Shown here one piece after another: positions 18,855-28,025 of a stretch of 64,000 nt of DNA. The stretch covers positions 372,001 to 436,000 of the forward strand of contig NZ_LPVF01000012.1 in assembly GCF_001517105.1 (NCBI RefSeq), given 5' to 3'. The DNA is from Bacillus halotolerans (GTDB taxonomy: Bacteria > Bacillota > Bacilli > Bacillales > Bacillaceae). The notes under the pieces were generated by a model. That model was not told the DNA's origin, did no database searches, and worked only from the letters and a program-made list of their open reading frames with translations. Within the stretch, counting starts at the first letter, position 1. Each line of letters starts with the position of its first letter. The position numbers were made by a program, and so were the translations under genes.

Positions 18855-18892
18855 AAAAAAGTGCGGGTCAAAACATGACCTGCACTTTTTTT
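18855..18892 (+). terminator. Intrinsic terminator of yhaH
   Basis: Imperfect hairpin AAAGTGCGGGTCA ... TGACCTGCACTTT followed by T-rich DNA. Confidence 0.82.
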
Positions 18893-19016
18893 ATTCGCAA
18901 AAGCCTTTCCTAGCAATGGCTCAAGAATTTATTAAAAAATTCTTACATTTTCATCTTTATTAATCTTTATTTTATTGGCATAATAGAGAAAAAGATAAAG
19001 AGAAGCAGGTGACGTA

Positions 19017-19628
19017 ATGAATCAAGTGGAACCGCCTTATGATGTGAAAGAGGCTCTGGTCTTCACCCAGAAAATGGCTCAGCTTAGCAAAGCTCTTTGG
19101 AAATCGATTGAGAAGGATTGGCAGCAATGGCTCAAACCGTATGACCTGAATATTAATGAGCACCATATTTTATGGATTGCTTATCAGCTGAATGGAGCTT
19201 CCATTTCTGAAATTGCAAAGTTCGGAGTCATGCACGTTTCAACGGCACTTAACTTTTCAAAAAAGCTTGAAGAACGCGGGTATTTAAGGTTTTCAAAACG
19301 GCTGAACGATAAACGAAACACATATGTTCAGCTGACTGAGGAAGGAACTGAGGTATTCTGGAGCTTGCTTGAAGAATTTGATCCGACGCGCAACGCGGTT
19401 TTTAAAGGGTCACAGCCTCTGTATCATTTATTCGGAAAGTTCCCTGAAGTGGCAGAAATGATGTGTATGATCCGCCATATATACGGCGATGATTTTATGG
19501 AAATCTTTGAAACATCACTCACAAATATCGACAACGACTTTGAAAGCGTAAACGGAAAACTGAAGAAAAAAGCAACGGACACTGCTGCGGATGAATCAGC
19601 CGAAGAACTTGAACCTGTAAACAGTTAA
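19017..19628 (+). CDS. scoC: MarR-family transition-state regulator ScoC (Hpr)
   Basis: A 203-residue winged-helix regulator of the MarR type. The DNA-binding core spans about residues 45-110 ([24 protein letters not shown], then [16 protein letters not shown] in the wing). The C-terminal tail is acidic. ScoC represses protease genes (aprE, nprE), sporulation functions and peptide transport during the transition state in B. subtilis (prior knowledge). Its stop codon overlaps that of the convergent gene yhaI by a few bases, with no terminator between them. Confidence 0.95.
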   Translation: MNQVEPPYDVKEALVFTQKMAQLSKALWKSIEKDWQQWLKPYDLNINEHHILWIAYQLNGASISEIAKFGVMHVSTALNFSKKLEERGYLRFSKRLNDKRNTYVQLTEEGTEVFWSLLEEFDPTRNAVFKGSQPLYHLFGKFPEVAEMMCMIRHIYGDDFMEIFETSLTNIDNDFESVNGKLKKKATDTAADESAEELEPVNS

Positions 19629-19966
19629 TCAAAGTGTCTGATAATGTCTATAAAAACTTCCATCAGTTCTTTATAAAGCCCCTGCTCATACAGGGCAAAA
19701 ATCGTTTCATGAACATCTAATTTTTCGTTCAGCTGTCCGGCAAAAAGCGCAAGGAGCTTATCAAAGGTTACAAATCCTTGCGCTTTTTGTGCTGCCAGCT
19801 CCTCCGACAATTCACCGCATATGCGCACAACCTCTTCCCCTTCTTCTCTGCTCAGCCCTTTATCAATCAGCAGCGCATAGAAAGGGTACCTGTCCATATC
19901 CACTGTTTTCACTAATAATTGTATGTAATATTCCAATCGCTCAATGCGATGATCCATCGAATCCAT
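19625..19966 (-). CDS. yhaI: DUF1878 protein YhaI
   Basis: A 113-residue, all-alpha soluble protein of the DUF1878/YhaI family ([17 protein letters not shown] and [25 protein letters not shown] are recognisable). The frame opens at GTG 19975, but the ATG at 19966 sits about 8 nt after GAAG and gives the usual length. No catalytic motif is visible and the function is unknown. It converges on scoC with overlapping stop codons. Confidence 0.88.
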   Translation of the reverse strand: MDSMDHRIERLEYYIQLLVKTVDMDRYPFYALLIDKGLSREEGEEVVRICGELSEELAAQKAQGFVTFDKLLALFAGQLNEKLDVHETIFALYEQGLYKELMEVFIDIIRHFD

Positions 19967-20172
19967 CCACACCACTTCTTTCTATCTTTAATCTTATTTT
20001 AGCTGATAATTCACTGAGAAGAAAGTTCTAACCCCATATTTCATAGATTGTTTGCCCCTTTCAAAAAAATACCTATTGAAAGATATTTTTTCTTAAAAAA
20101 GCATTGATTTTTTTCTTGGGAGGAGTAAATTATTTTGAGATTCTATTCAAGATGTACGGAAGGATGACTTTG

Positions 20173-20691
20173 ATGAATTGCTGGAAAACCATAAATCTGA
20201 TGAAAGATTATGGTGCCGTTCGCATAATATTGATTGCTGTGTGTTTCATGATTATGGTTTTTATATCTAACTTCTTAGCATTTGAGCTGTTGCGGCCTAA
20301 AACAAGCTTGAGCGATGAATATGTACCGCTGTTCGGCGTTTTGCTCGTCGTTATTTTATTTGTACATAAAGTCATCCATGTCCTGCCGATCATCTGCAAA
20401 AAAAGAAAAATAGAAAAAAAGATTTATATATGGCGTATGCGAACGTGGAAACGAATACCGAAAACGACGATGCTGATTTCACTGTTAAGCCCTTTTATGC
20501 TGATAACACCTGTATTATTTTACGCCGCGCTGGCGTTTCCGAATCACGCCCATTACTTCTGCATGATTTCAGGCATTCATGCAGGCTACTGTCTGCCGGA
20601 CTTTTTGCTGGCTCTGAAGCTGATGCAAGCACCGAAAGCATGCTTTATCGATCAGGAAGCAGACGGCTTTGATATTTTGGTCGAAAAGTAG
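20173..20691 (+). CDS. yhaJ: DUF3267-type membrane protein YhaJ
   Basis: A 172-residue membrane protein with about four hydrophobic segments and the pattern [10 protein letters not shown], typical of DUF3267 proteins that resemble minimal zinc-protease-like membrane domains but lack a proven activity. The frame is open to 20104. The start at 20173 is preferred because GGAAGG stands 9 nt before it; the ATG at 20164 touches the same site directly. yhaK follows 71 bases downstream. Confidence 0.82.
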   Translation: MNCWKTINLMKDYGAVRIILIAVCFMIMVFISNFLAFELLRPKTSLSDEYVPLFGVLLVVILFVHKVIHVLPIICKKRKIEKKIYIWRMRTWKRIPKTTMLISLLSPFMLITPVLFYAALAFPNHAHYFCMISGIHAGYCLPDFLLALKLMQAPKACFIDQEADGFDILVEK

Positions 20692-20762
20692 CTGACGCTT
20701 GGCGCTGTGCCGATTTTTCAGTTTACATTCTATCTTTTTTGATAAATATTTGGTAATGTAAT

Positions 20763-20981
20763 ATGGGAGCAGTTCAGAGAGAGGGGGAATCTCCCATCAT
20801 TTTATTCTATTTTATCGTGACTGCCTTGTTTATTGTTTACTTTATAAACAGGCTCACCAATACATTATGCCTTGTCAGAGAGATTCCTGAAGAGCGCCAG
20901 GATAAGGTATTTCGATTTATCAATGTATGTATATTAATTTTACTGATCTCTTCATTTGTGGAGATATCCTTTACTGTTTAA
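20763..20981 (+). CDS. yhaK: Small membrane protein YhaK
   Basis: Up to 72 residues with two hydrophobic helices (about 12-31 and 52-70) separated by a charged loop (REIPEERQDKVF). The ATG at 20763 lacks a ribosome-binding site and lies only a few bases after a -10-like TAATGT/TAATAT. A strong AGAGAGGGGG lies inside the frame at about 20777, but no standard start codon follows it at normal distance. The true start is therefore uncertain. No function is recognised. The hairpin at 21001 follows it. Confidence 0.65.
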   Translation: MGAVQREGESPIILFYFIVTALFIVYFINRLTNTLCLVREIPEERQDKVFRFINVCILILLISSFVEISFTV

Positions 20982-21000
20982 ATATGAAGGAAGTAAAGAA

Positions 21001-21044
21001 AGCATAGCTGCCGGTCTCGCTAGAACCGGCAGCTATGCTTTTTT
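21001..21044. terminator. Bidirectional terminator after yhaK
   Basis: Perfect 14-bp inverted repeat AGCATAGCTGCCGG / CCGGCAGCTATGCT (21001-21014, 21027-21040) with T6 on the plus side. It ends yhaK and probably also the minus-strand peptide gene at 21052. Confidence 0.88.
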
Positions 21045-21051
21045 GCATTGA

Positions 21052-21138
21052 TTAGTAAAGCCAAGAAGCGCCGATGATAATCAACAAGATAAATAAGACG
21101 ACCAATAAAGCGAAACCGCCTGCAAATACTTCACCCAT
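21052..21138 (-). CDS. YjcZ-type sporulation membrane peptide (copy 1)
   Basis: A 28-residue peptide, too short for usual ORF cut-offs. It begins MGEVFAGG and then has one hydrophobic helix (FALLVVLFILLIIIGASWLY). This is the YjcZ-type sporulation peptide pattern. A strong AGGAGGTG precedes the ATG at 21138. Its partner at 21264-21350 shares the core FALLVVLFILLII. Such micro-proteins are usually made late in sporulation; the role is unknown. Confidence 0.8.
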   Translation of the reverse strand: MGEVFAGGFALLVVLFILLIIIGASWLY

Positions 21139-21263
21139 CTTAAAAAGCACCTCCTGTAAAAAGCTTTATTTTCCAATTACATCTTATGCAGTTAATTGAT
21201 GAAACGATTAGGCGCTTGTGAAAGCAAAGGATCGCTTATTCAACAAGCGATCCCTTTTGCTGC

Positions 21264-21350
21264 TTAGTAGATGTAAGCTGCACCTACAATGATAAGCAAA
21301 ATGAACAGTACAACAAGCAAAGCGAAACCGTTTGAATATCCTCCGCTCAT
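21264..21350 (-). CDS. YjcZ-type sporulation membrane peptide (copy 2)
   Basis: A 28-residue peptide beginning MSGGYSNG with the hydrophobic helix FALLVVLFILLIIVGAAYIY. It is a clear paralogue of the peptide at 21052. GGAGG lies close before the ATG at 21350. A CATACAAA box upstream resembles the -10 of mother-cell sporulation sigma factors, but no -35 can be fixed. The hairpin-like repeat GATCGCTTATTCAACAAGCGATC follows the stop codon. Confidence 0.8.
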   Translation of the reverse strand: MSGGYSNGFALLVVLFILLIIVGAAYIY

Positions 21351-21435
21351 GTTACATACCTCCTTTTCTTGATCAATATATTTGTATGTCATCAGCGAAA
21401 GTTTGACTAGACGAATGCCCTTTATTTAAAATCTT

Positions 21436-21463
21436 TTTACAGAAAGCCACAATATGTTATGAT
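21436..21463 (+). promoter_or_regulatory. Sigma-A promoter of prsA
   Basis: TTTACA at 21436-21441, a 16-base spacer, and TATGAT at 21458-21463 with an upstream TG (extended -10). It stands 47 bases before the prsA start codon. Confidence 0.6.
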
Positions 21464-21509
21464 ACGCATAGGCAATTCAATTTGGAATGATTAGGAGTGT
21501 TTGAAAACA

Positions 21510-22385
21510 ATGAAGAAAATCGCAATAGCAGCTATCACTGCTACAAGCATCCTCGCTCTCAGTGCTTGCAGCAGCGGCGACAAAGAAGTCATCGCAAAAA
21601 CAGACGCAGGCGATGTGACAAAAGGCGAACTTTACACAAACATGAAAAAACAAGCTGGAGCGAGCGTCCTCACTCAGCTGGTGCAAGAAAAAGTTTTGGA
21701 CAAGAAATACAAAGTATCAGATAAAGAAATTGACAACAAGATGAAAGAATACAAAACACAGCTCGGCGATCAATATACTGCGTTAGAAGATCAATATGGA
21801 AAAGATTACCTCAAAGAACAAGTTAAATATGAATTGCTTACACAAAAAGCAGCTAAAGATAACATCAAGGTTACAGATGACGAAATTAAAGAATACTGGG
21901 AAAACTTAAAAGGCCAAATTCGCGCAAGCCACATCCTTGTCGCTGACAAAAAGACAGCTGAGGAAGTAGAGAAAAAGCTGAAAAAAGGTGAGAAATTTGA
22001 TGCCCTTGCGAAGGAATACTCTACAGACACAGGCTCAGCTAAAAACGGTGGCGAACTTGGCTGGATTTCAAAAGATAACGAACAACTGGATTCCACATTC
22101 AGAAAAGCTGCATTCAAGTTGAAAACAAACGAAGTCAGCGACCCTGTGAAAACACAATTTGGCTACCATATCATCAAAAAGACTGAAGAACGCGGAAAAT
22201 ATGAAGATATGAAAAAAGAGCTGAAATCTGATGTTCTCGACCAAAAACTTAATGACAACACAGCTGTGCAGGCAGCCGTTCAAAAAGTAATGAAAAAAGC
22301 TGACATCGATGTGAAAGATAAAGATTTGAAGGATACATTTAAAACTTCTGCTTCTACTAGCGGTTCTTCAAACAGTTCTAAATAA
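21510..22385 (+). CDS. prsA: Extracellular foldase lipoprotein PrsA
   Basis: Peptidyl-prolyl isomerase lipoprotein of about 291 residues that folds secreted proteins and penicillin-binding proteins outside the membrane. It has a signal peptide ending in the lipobox LSAC (lipidated Cys about residue 20). A helical chaperone domain is followed by a parvulin domain (IRASHILV, ELGWIS, VKTQFGYHIIK, about residues 130-225) and a second helical part, with a Ser-rich tail. The ATG at 21510 is the likely start; a TTG at 21501 adds three residues but is too close to AGGAG. Confidence 0.96.
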   Translation: MKKIAIAAITATSILALSACSSGDKEVIAKTDAGDVTKGELYTNMKKQAGASVLTQLVQEKVLDKKYKVSDKEIDNKMKEYKTQLGDQYTALEDQYGKDYLKEQVKYELLTQKAAKDNIKVTDDEIKEYWENLKGQIRASHILVADKKTAEEVEKKLKKGEKFDALAKEYSTDTGSAKNGGELGWISKDNEQLDSTFRKAAFKLKTNEVSDPVKTQFGYHIIKKTEERGKYEDMKKELKSDVLDQKLNDNTAVQAAVQKVMKKADIDVKDKDLKDTFKTSASTSGSSNSSK

Positions 22386-22387
22386 TA

Positions 22388-22428
22388 AAAAAAGCTGTGC
22401 AGGCTCACTGAGCTGCGCAGCTTTTTTT
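22388..22428 (+). terminator. Intrinsic terminator of prsA
   Basis: Hairpin AAAGCTGTGCAG / CTGCGCAGCTTT (22391-22402, 22413-22424) with T7. It overlaps the stop of the convergent yhaL. Confidence 0.85.
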
Positions 22429-22639
22429 ATGCGATGGAATGATTTTGGTTTTCTTCCTCACGCTGCTGGGACGTGCGGCGTTCTTTTTCTTTTTCCATCC
22501 TTTCAATATAAACCTGACCTTCTTTTTCAATAAAAGACTGGTCTAACTTATCTTCCTCTTTGGCTGCTGAAACCAGCTTATATGCACTGAAAATGATACC
22601 CACAATACAAAGATATACCCACCATGGAAAAAACAACAC
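22427..22639 (-). CDS. yhaL: Sporulation protein YhaL
   Basis: A 70-residue protein with one N-terminal membrane helix (LFFPWWVYLCIVGIIFSAYKLV) and a highly charged C-terminal helix (IERMEKEKERR). The frame opens with ATG at 22660, but that stretch contains the Shine-Dalgarno AAGGGGGAG. The GTG at 22639 is properly spaced and gives the expected length. The family is annotated as a sporulation protein; the molecular role is unknown. It converges on prsA. Confidence 0.82.
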   Translation of the reverse strand: MLFFPWWVYLCIVGIIFSAYKLVSAAKEEDKLDQSFIEKEGQVYIERMEKEKERRTSQQREEENQNHSIA

Positions 22640-22720
22640 GGGCTTCTCCCCCTTTTGCATAGATTCTTTATTTTTAACCTTATGCAGGAATGAGACAGGT
22701 TATGAGCGGGAAAAGCATGT

Positions 22721-22761
22721 AAAAAAGGACTGAGCTGAACATGTCAGCATCAGTCCTTTTT
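22721..22761 (-). terminator. Intrinsic terminator of yhaM
   Basis: Hairpin AAAAGGACTGA ... CAGTCCTTTT immediately after the yhaM stop codon on the minus strand, ending in a T6 run. Confidence 0.85.
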
Positions 22762-22763
22762 GA

Positions 22764-23708
22764 TTATTGATGAAAAGTCGGTTTATAAAAGGAACGGTTT
22801 TCAAGTGCGAATACACGTTCAGTGTACTCACCCGGCTTCACGCGCTCCAGCGCTCTGTCCATCATATTCATTTTCGCATCCAGATTATCAATATAGTGCA
22901 AAATTTCCGCTTCTTTTACCATCGGCGGTTTTGGGCTGCCCCACTCTGCTTTGCCGTGATGGCTCAGAATCAAGTGCTGAAGAATCAACACCTCTTCAGA
23001 ATCGATTTGAAGCTCCTCAGCCGCTTTGGACAGCTCTGTGACCATAATGGAAATATGGCCAAGCAGATTGCCTTCTACTGTATAGGAAGTGGAAACGGGC
23101 CCGGACAGCTCTTTCACTTTTCCGAGATCGTGAAGGATAACTCCTGCATAAAGAAGATCACGGTCAAGAGACGGATATAAATCAGCAATTGCTTTTGCCA
23201 GATTCAGCATAGAGACGACGTGATACGCTAAACCTGAGACAAACTCGTGATGATTTTTCGTAGCCGCCGGGTAATCCATAAATTCTGCTTCGTGCTTTTT
23301 GACCAAATATCTTGTTATCCGCTGGATATTTGGATTTTTCATTTCAAATATATATTGAGTGATGGTATCCAGCATTTCATTTTTCGGAATCGGCGCAGTT
23401 TCCAAAAAATCATCAATATTGACGTTTTCATTCTCGCTCACCGGTCTGATATTTCTCAGCTTCAGCTGGGTGCGTCCGCGGTAATGGTGGACATCCCCCA
23501 CAACCTTAACGATCGTCTGCGGCGCATAGGTTACTTCATCACTTTGCTTGGCATCCCACAGCTTGGCTTCAATATCACCTGACTGGTCTTGAAGCATCAG
23601 AGTTAAAAACGGTTTTCCATTGCTTGCAATCCCTTTTGTTAAGGATTTTATCAATAGATATTGGTCAACCTGTTCGCCAACCTCATGTAGCATAATCCCT
23701 TTAGCCAT
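22764..23708 (-). CDS. yhaM: 3'-5' exoribonuclease YhaM
   Basis: A 314-residue nuclease with an N-terminal OB fold (about residues 15-100, [19 protein letters not shown]) and a C-terminal HD metal domain ([15 protein letters not shown], then [11 protein letters not shown] and [11 protein letters not shown]). YhaM degrades RNA and single-stranded DNA from the 3' end in B. subtilis. It is downstream of yhaO and yhaN on the same strand, and this group is reported as LexA-controlled in B. subtilis. The ribosome-binding site is GGAGGGAGC about 10 nt upstream. Confidence 0.94.
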   Translation of the reverse strand: MAKGIMLHEVGEQVDQYLLIKSLTKGIASNGKPFLTLMLQDQSGDIEAKLWDAKQSDEVTYAPQTIVKVVGDVHHYRGRTQLKLRNIRPVSENENVNIDDFLETAPIPKNEMLDTITQYIFEMKNPNIQRITRYLVKKHEAEFMDYPAATKNHHEFVSGLAYHVVSMLNLAKAIADLYPSLDRDLLYAGVILHDLGKVKELSGPVSTSYTVEGNLLGHISIMVTELSKAAEELQIDSEEVLILQHLILSHHGKAEWGSPKPPMVKEAEILHYIDNLDAKMNMMDRALERVKPGEYTERVFALENRSFYKPTFHQ

Positions 23709-23781
23709 ACTATTAAAGCTCCCTCCGTATCTTACATAATATCAGTATATCACATACCGATTTTCAGCTATATAACCTCAT

Positions 23782-26669
23782 TTATGATACTAAATGGATG
23801 ATTTGATCACTTTGAAACGCATTTTTTACATGTTCATGGCATGTAAAATAGAAAATCTGCCGTTCTCCTCCTGATAAAACAGCAAGCATTTCCAGCACAC
23901 GGTTCAGACGTTTCTGATCGAAATGTACAAAGCTGTCGTCGAGCTGGAATGGCAGCATTGCCCCATCCTGACGAGTAACGGCCAGAGCGAAACGAATTGC
24001 TGTATACAGCTGTTCACACGTGCCCTGAGACAGCTCTTCCGCCTGAAATACCGTTCCAGCGCTGTTCATGACCATGATGGAATCATCTGTTTCGGAAAAA
24101 TAAATCGATTGATAGCTGCCGTCAGTCAGCGGGCGGAAGAATTCTCCAGCCGTCTCCAAAAGACGCGGCAGGCCGACTTTTTTATGCCGCTCCATTTTGT
24201 TTCTGATCACATGTCTGACCATTTGAATCGATGCCCATTTTTTTGCAGATTCTTTCACACGCTCTTTTTGCATTTCGGTTTGCAATTTGAGATCCGAGAC
24301 CAATCCCGAAGCCTCTAGCTGTTCCTGTTTGACCAAAACCATTGCGATTTGAGCGCGCAGCTGTTTCAGCTCCTCATCGAGCCGTTCTTTTTTTCATGTT
24401 CCTGCAGTCGTTTTTGTTCCAATTCAGAAAGAGTGCCGGAGTCCGCCAGATGAAGTTCTGCTGAGCTGACACCTTGAAGCTGCGCATTTACGTTATACAG
24501 CTTTGTGTCAGTATCCTTCAATTTCTTGCTGATGTCGGCTATGGCGAAAAACTCATTTCTGTCTTTTGCACCCGCCTCAGTGAATAATTGTTCGATCTGC
24601 GCTTGGAAATACCGTATCTCTTGCTCCAGCTCCAGCACCTGCTCTTCGTGATATTGGATATCTGTTTCAATTTCTCTTTTTTGCTTCTCGATCTCTTTTT
24701 CGCGTTCTGCATTTTTCCGCAGTGCGTGAAGGACATCAGCCACGGGGGTTTGAGAATCGTTTTTGTCAGGATGCAGCATTCTGACGCGTTCCTCAAATGT
24801 CCGCCGATGCTTTTGAAGTCTCCCGGTTTCGATCGTTAGCTCATGTTTTTTCTTCACTTCTTTTTTTACATCCTTCATTACATTGTAAGCATCCAGCAAG
24901 AAGGAAGGGTCTTCCTTAAATCCGAGTTCATTCATGAATTGCTCAGCTTGGCTGAAGGAGGGAGCCATATCGGCCTCCCATTGTTCGAATTGCTGGATGA
25001 TCCTTTCGTAAGCTGCCTCTTTCTGCTGGAGCTCTGCCCGCAACGATGTGAGGTGCTGTTTATTGCGGTCATCCTCCCATAACGCTTCTCTAATCGCTTC
25101 GGCTTCTCGCGGAGAAATATCCGTCTCTGGCTCTTTCCTCTCCCTTACTTCTTCAGAAGACAGCGGCTTTCTGCCAGTTGTAAAGGCATACAGCATGAGT
25201 GCAGCGCCGACACATATGGCTGGAATCCATTGCCCCAGCAGCAGAAAGAGAACCATGAAGAGAATGCCTGCTGCAATCATGATCTTCTTGTGTTTCGCCT
25301 GCTGCCTTTCGAAGAACTTCAGCTGTTCCCTCAGTTTCATCTGCTCTTGATGCTGTCCCTGTGCTTTATCATATGCTGTAAGAGCGGCTTCTTTTTCTTT
25401 TCTTTGGCTGTTTTCAAGTATAGCGGAAGATACGTCACGAACTGCCCTTTCAGCGTCTTCCAGCTCGCGCCGCGCCGCTTCAAACGCTTCGTCGAGCTGT
25501 CTTTTTCTGTCTCTTGCCTGCACGTAATGCCGCACCGCCTGCTGGAGCTGCCATTCATAGTCATAGGACGTGTTCATATTCAGCAGTTCATTTTCATCTG
25601 TTTTATTCAGCTGCTCCAGCCCGGCCGCTGCCTGTGAAGAGGACTGGCGCAGCTGAGCCTGGATGGCGGCAAGCTGTTCCCCGTAGGATTGGTACATATG
25701 ATATGCTGATGATAGCTCTAGAATAAGCGCTTCATTCGCCAATATATCCTCATTCGGGTTAAGCTTTTGCAGCTGTTTGTCCAACTCTGCAAGCTTTACC
25801 CGAAGCGCCTCCAGCTGTGCGGATTTCGGATGAAGATGGGATTCATACTTTTCTAATCGATGTAATCCGTCAGCAGGGAATTGCCCCGCATGCTCCGGAT
25901 ATTGTCCAAGCGCCTGTTCCAGCACAGTTTTTTCGATTAGCACCGGCTTCAGTTCAATGGCTCTGTCGATGTTTCGAATATGTTCCGCAGTCTCTTTCAG
26001 CTCTGTTTCAGCAGCAGCAAGACGGGATTCGAGCGTTCTTTTCTCCTCAAGTAGCTGATGATAGCCCGCCTCCTCCGCTTCAGCCTGCTTCAGCTTTGCT
26101 GCCAGCTGCTTCAGCGTTTCCAGCTCCTGATTCAAATGAGGGTTTCGGCCGTTTGGTTTAAAGAGCCTTTCGCTTTCCTTCATCAGTCTTGAATCAAGCT
26201 TTGATACGGCTTCAGCGCCAAACAGACTGGAAAACAGCAGGAATTCTCCAATCTTGTCCCGATTAAAGGCGTGAATTTCCTGCAATCCGAATACGTCAAA
26301 CGAATAAATGGCTTTGTACAGCGCCCTGTCCGTACCCTGGAACAGCTGCTTCAGAAAATCTTCCTGCTTTACTTCTCCGGTTTCTGTGTACACCCTTACC
26401 TTCTCAGCGGTTCCTTTCGTCCGTTCAATCTTCATCACGCCGTATTCAGGGTGCTCAGCCTCAATAACACCGCCATACACACCGCCTGATTTCGGTTCAT
26501 ATTTTTTCGATTTCGGAAAACCAAACAGCATGCTTTCGATAAATGACATCATCGTCGTTTTTCCTGCCTCATTTAATCCGTAGATTAATTGGACAGGCGA
26601 GGCGGAAAAGTGAAAGGTTCGATTTGAAAATTTTCCGTATTGGTAGATATGTATTGATATGATTCGCAT
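23782..26669 (-). pseudogene. yhaN: yhaN, SbcC/Rad50-like ATPase with a one-base frameshift
   Basis: Two adjacent frames together make one YhaN protein of about 962 residues. The first (26669 to about 24394) has Walker A GLNEAGKTT (about residues 29-37), long coiled coils and two short hydrophobic helices in the middle (near 25200-25260). The second (to 23782) holds the C-terminal ATPase lobe (SQGTCEQLYTAIRFAL, LPFQLDDSFVHFD). They join if the A7 run at 24388-24394 (T7 on the plus strand) has eight bases, giving HEKKERLDEELKQLRAQ. The start at 26669 has AGGCGGTG; the frame to 26693 overlaps yhaO. Real mutation or sequencing error cannot be told apart here. Confidence 0.85.
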
Positions 26670-26682
26670 AACTTTCACCGCC

Positions 26683-27909
26683 TCATGACTCAAGCACCTT
26701 AAGCTGTCTTTTCAATAAAACCTGTGCCTGCTCTTTTATTTCCTTTATCTCCTCTTGACTAAACCGGTCTGCGTGTCTCCTATATACAGGATGCCGCTCA
26801 AGTCCTTCAAGCACACCTGCAAGATCAGTCTGTTCAATGTCTTCCAATAAACCGCCGAAAAAAGGATCAAGGCTCTTAAGCTCTGCTTCATTTTCCGTCT
26901 CATCTTCCAATGAGAGTGGCCATATAAAATTCTCCTCGTCCACCTCTTGCTCCTGAAAGGCTTCAAGGAGCTCGTCCAGTGAACCTCTCGGCGCATCCGA
27001 TAACCATTCTGGCGCGGTCCCCTGTAATACGAGCTTCACACAAGCAGGAGTCCCTTTTTTCCGCAGCTTTGAAAACGTGTCCTCGACAATTTGAAAGAGC
27101 GCGGTTATATTCTCTATCGCTGACACATCAACTTCTGCTTTCTCCCACAGAACGTCATGCGCTTTCTTAAATTCATAGGAAATATCTCCGCGCTCCACAC
27201 GGACAAGATAAAAGCCTTTATCTCCTGTCTCCTTCATATGGCGCGCTTGAGGATTTCCCGGATATATCACGGCCGGCTTCCCGGCAGAAAGAACCTGGCG
27301 TTTGTGAATATGGCCAAGCGCCCAATAATCCATCCCGCTTTTCACAAGATCATCCTGAGTAAACGGGCAATATGGATCGTGTCCTTCAGATCCTGATAAC
27401 GTGCCGTGGAGCATCCCGATATGAAAGGGCGCGTCAGTTGATCTCCGGTAGCGGGCGGCTTGGTTTTCCGTCACAGCTCTGGTCTGATAGCTGAAACCGT
27501 AAATGCTTGCTGCGCGCCTGCCATCCTTATAAAACGATTTTTCTTCAGGGACTGGGGATGTAAACATGTGAACATTCTCCGGCCATTCAATCGGCGTCCA
27601 TTCTCCGCCGAGATGATCATGGTTCCCAAAAATCACATAGACTGAAATCCCGTACTCTCTAAGTCTATCGAACTGTTTTTTTAAAAAGAGCTGCGCCTTT
27701 AAACTTCGATTGGCCTCATCAAACAAATCCCCCGCCAGCAAAACGAAATCAACGTTCTCTGTGATTGCAGCGTCTATGATATGTCTCACGCTTGAAAACG
27801 TGCTTTCTTTGATCCGGACAAAAATGGGTTCCGGCAGATGCGATATCCCGTAAAACGGGCTGTCGAGATGAAGATCTGCCGCATGAATAAAGGTTAGATC
27901 AGTCAACAT
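26683..27909 (-). CDS. yhaO: SbcD/Mre11-like phosphoesterase YhaO
   Basis: A 408-residue metallophosphoesterase. Metal-binding motifs are in order: HAADLHLDSP (about 9-18), LLAGDLFDEA (about 58-67), IFGNHDHLGG (about 93-102) and a later LGHIHKRQVL (about 200). Pairing with the SbcC-like yhaN indicates an Mre11-Rad50-type nuclease or DNA-end-processing unit. First gene of yhaO-yhaN-yhaM; yhaN starts 13 bases after its stop. A LexA-like box lies 50 bases upstream. Confidence 0.93.
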   Translation of the reverse strand: MLTDLTFIHAADLHLDSPFYGISHLPEPIFVRIKESTFSSVRHIIDAAITENVDFVLLAGDLFDEANRSLKAQLFLKKQFDRLREYGISVYVIFGNHDHLGGEWTPIEWPENVHMFTSPVPEEKSFYKDGRRAASIYGFSYQTRAVTENQAARYRRSTDAPFHIGMLHGTLSGSEGHDPYCPFTQDDLVKSGMDYWALGHIHKRQVLSAGKPAVIYPGNPQARHMKETGDKGFYLVRVERGDISYEFKKAHDVLWEKAEVDVSAIENITALFQIVEDTFSKLRKKGTPACVKLVLQGTAPEWLSDAPRGSLDELLEAFQEQEVDEENFIWPLSLEDETENEAELKSLDPFFGGLLEDIEQTDLAGVLEGLERHPVYRRHADRFSQEEIKEIKEQAQVLLKRQLKVLES

Positions 27910-27958
27910 TCTGCTCCTTTCCAGGATGAAGTACCCTTATTTTAGCACCGATTTCTTA

Positions 27959-27972
27959 CGAATGCACGTTCT
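27959..27972 (-). promoter_or_regulatory. LexA (SOS) box upstream of yhaO
   Basis: CGAATGCACGTTCT matches 12 of 14 positions of the B. subtilis LexA consensus CGAACRNRYGTTYC. On the minus strand a TAAAAT -10-like box follows, so the operator would overlap the -35 region. yhaO, yhaN and yhaM are reported members of the B. subtilis LexA regulon, which supports the site. Confidence 0.72.
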
Positions 27973-27989
27973 GTCAAAACGAATACAAT

Positions 27990-28022
27990 CAAAAACAGCC
28001 TGAGCATCCCCAGGCTGTTTTC
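27990..28022 (-). terminator. Intrinsic terminator of yhaP
   Basis: Perfect 10-bp stem AAACAGCCTG / CAGGCTGTTT (27993-28002, 28011-28020), T-rich on the minus strand, just after the yhaP stop. Confidence 0.85.
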
Positions 28023-28025
28023 CAA

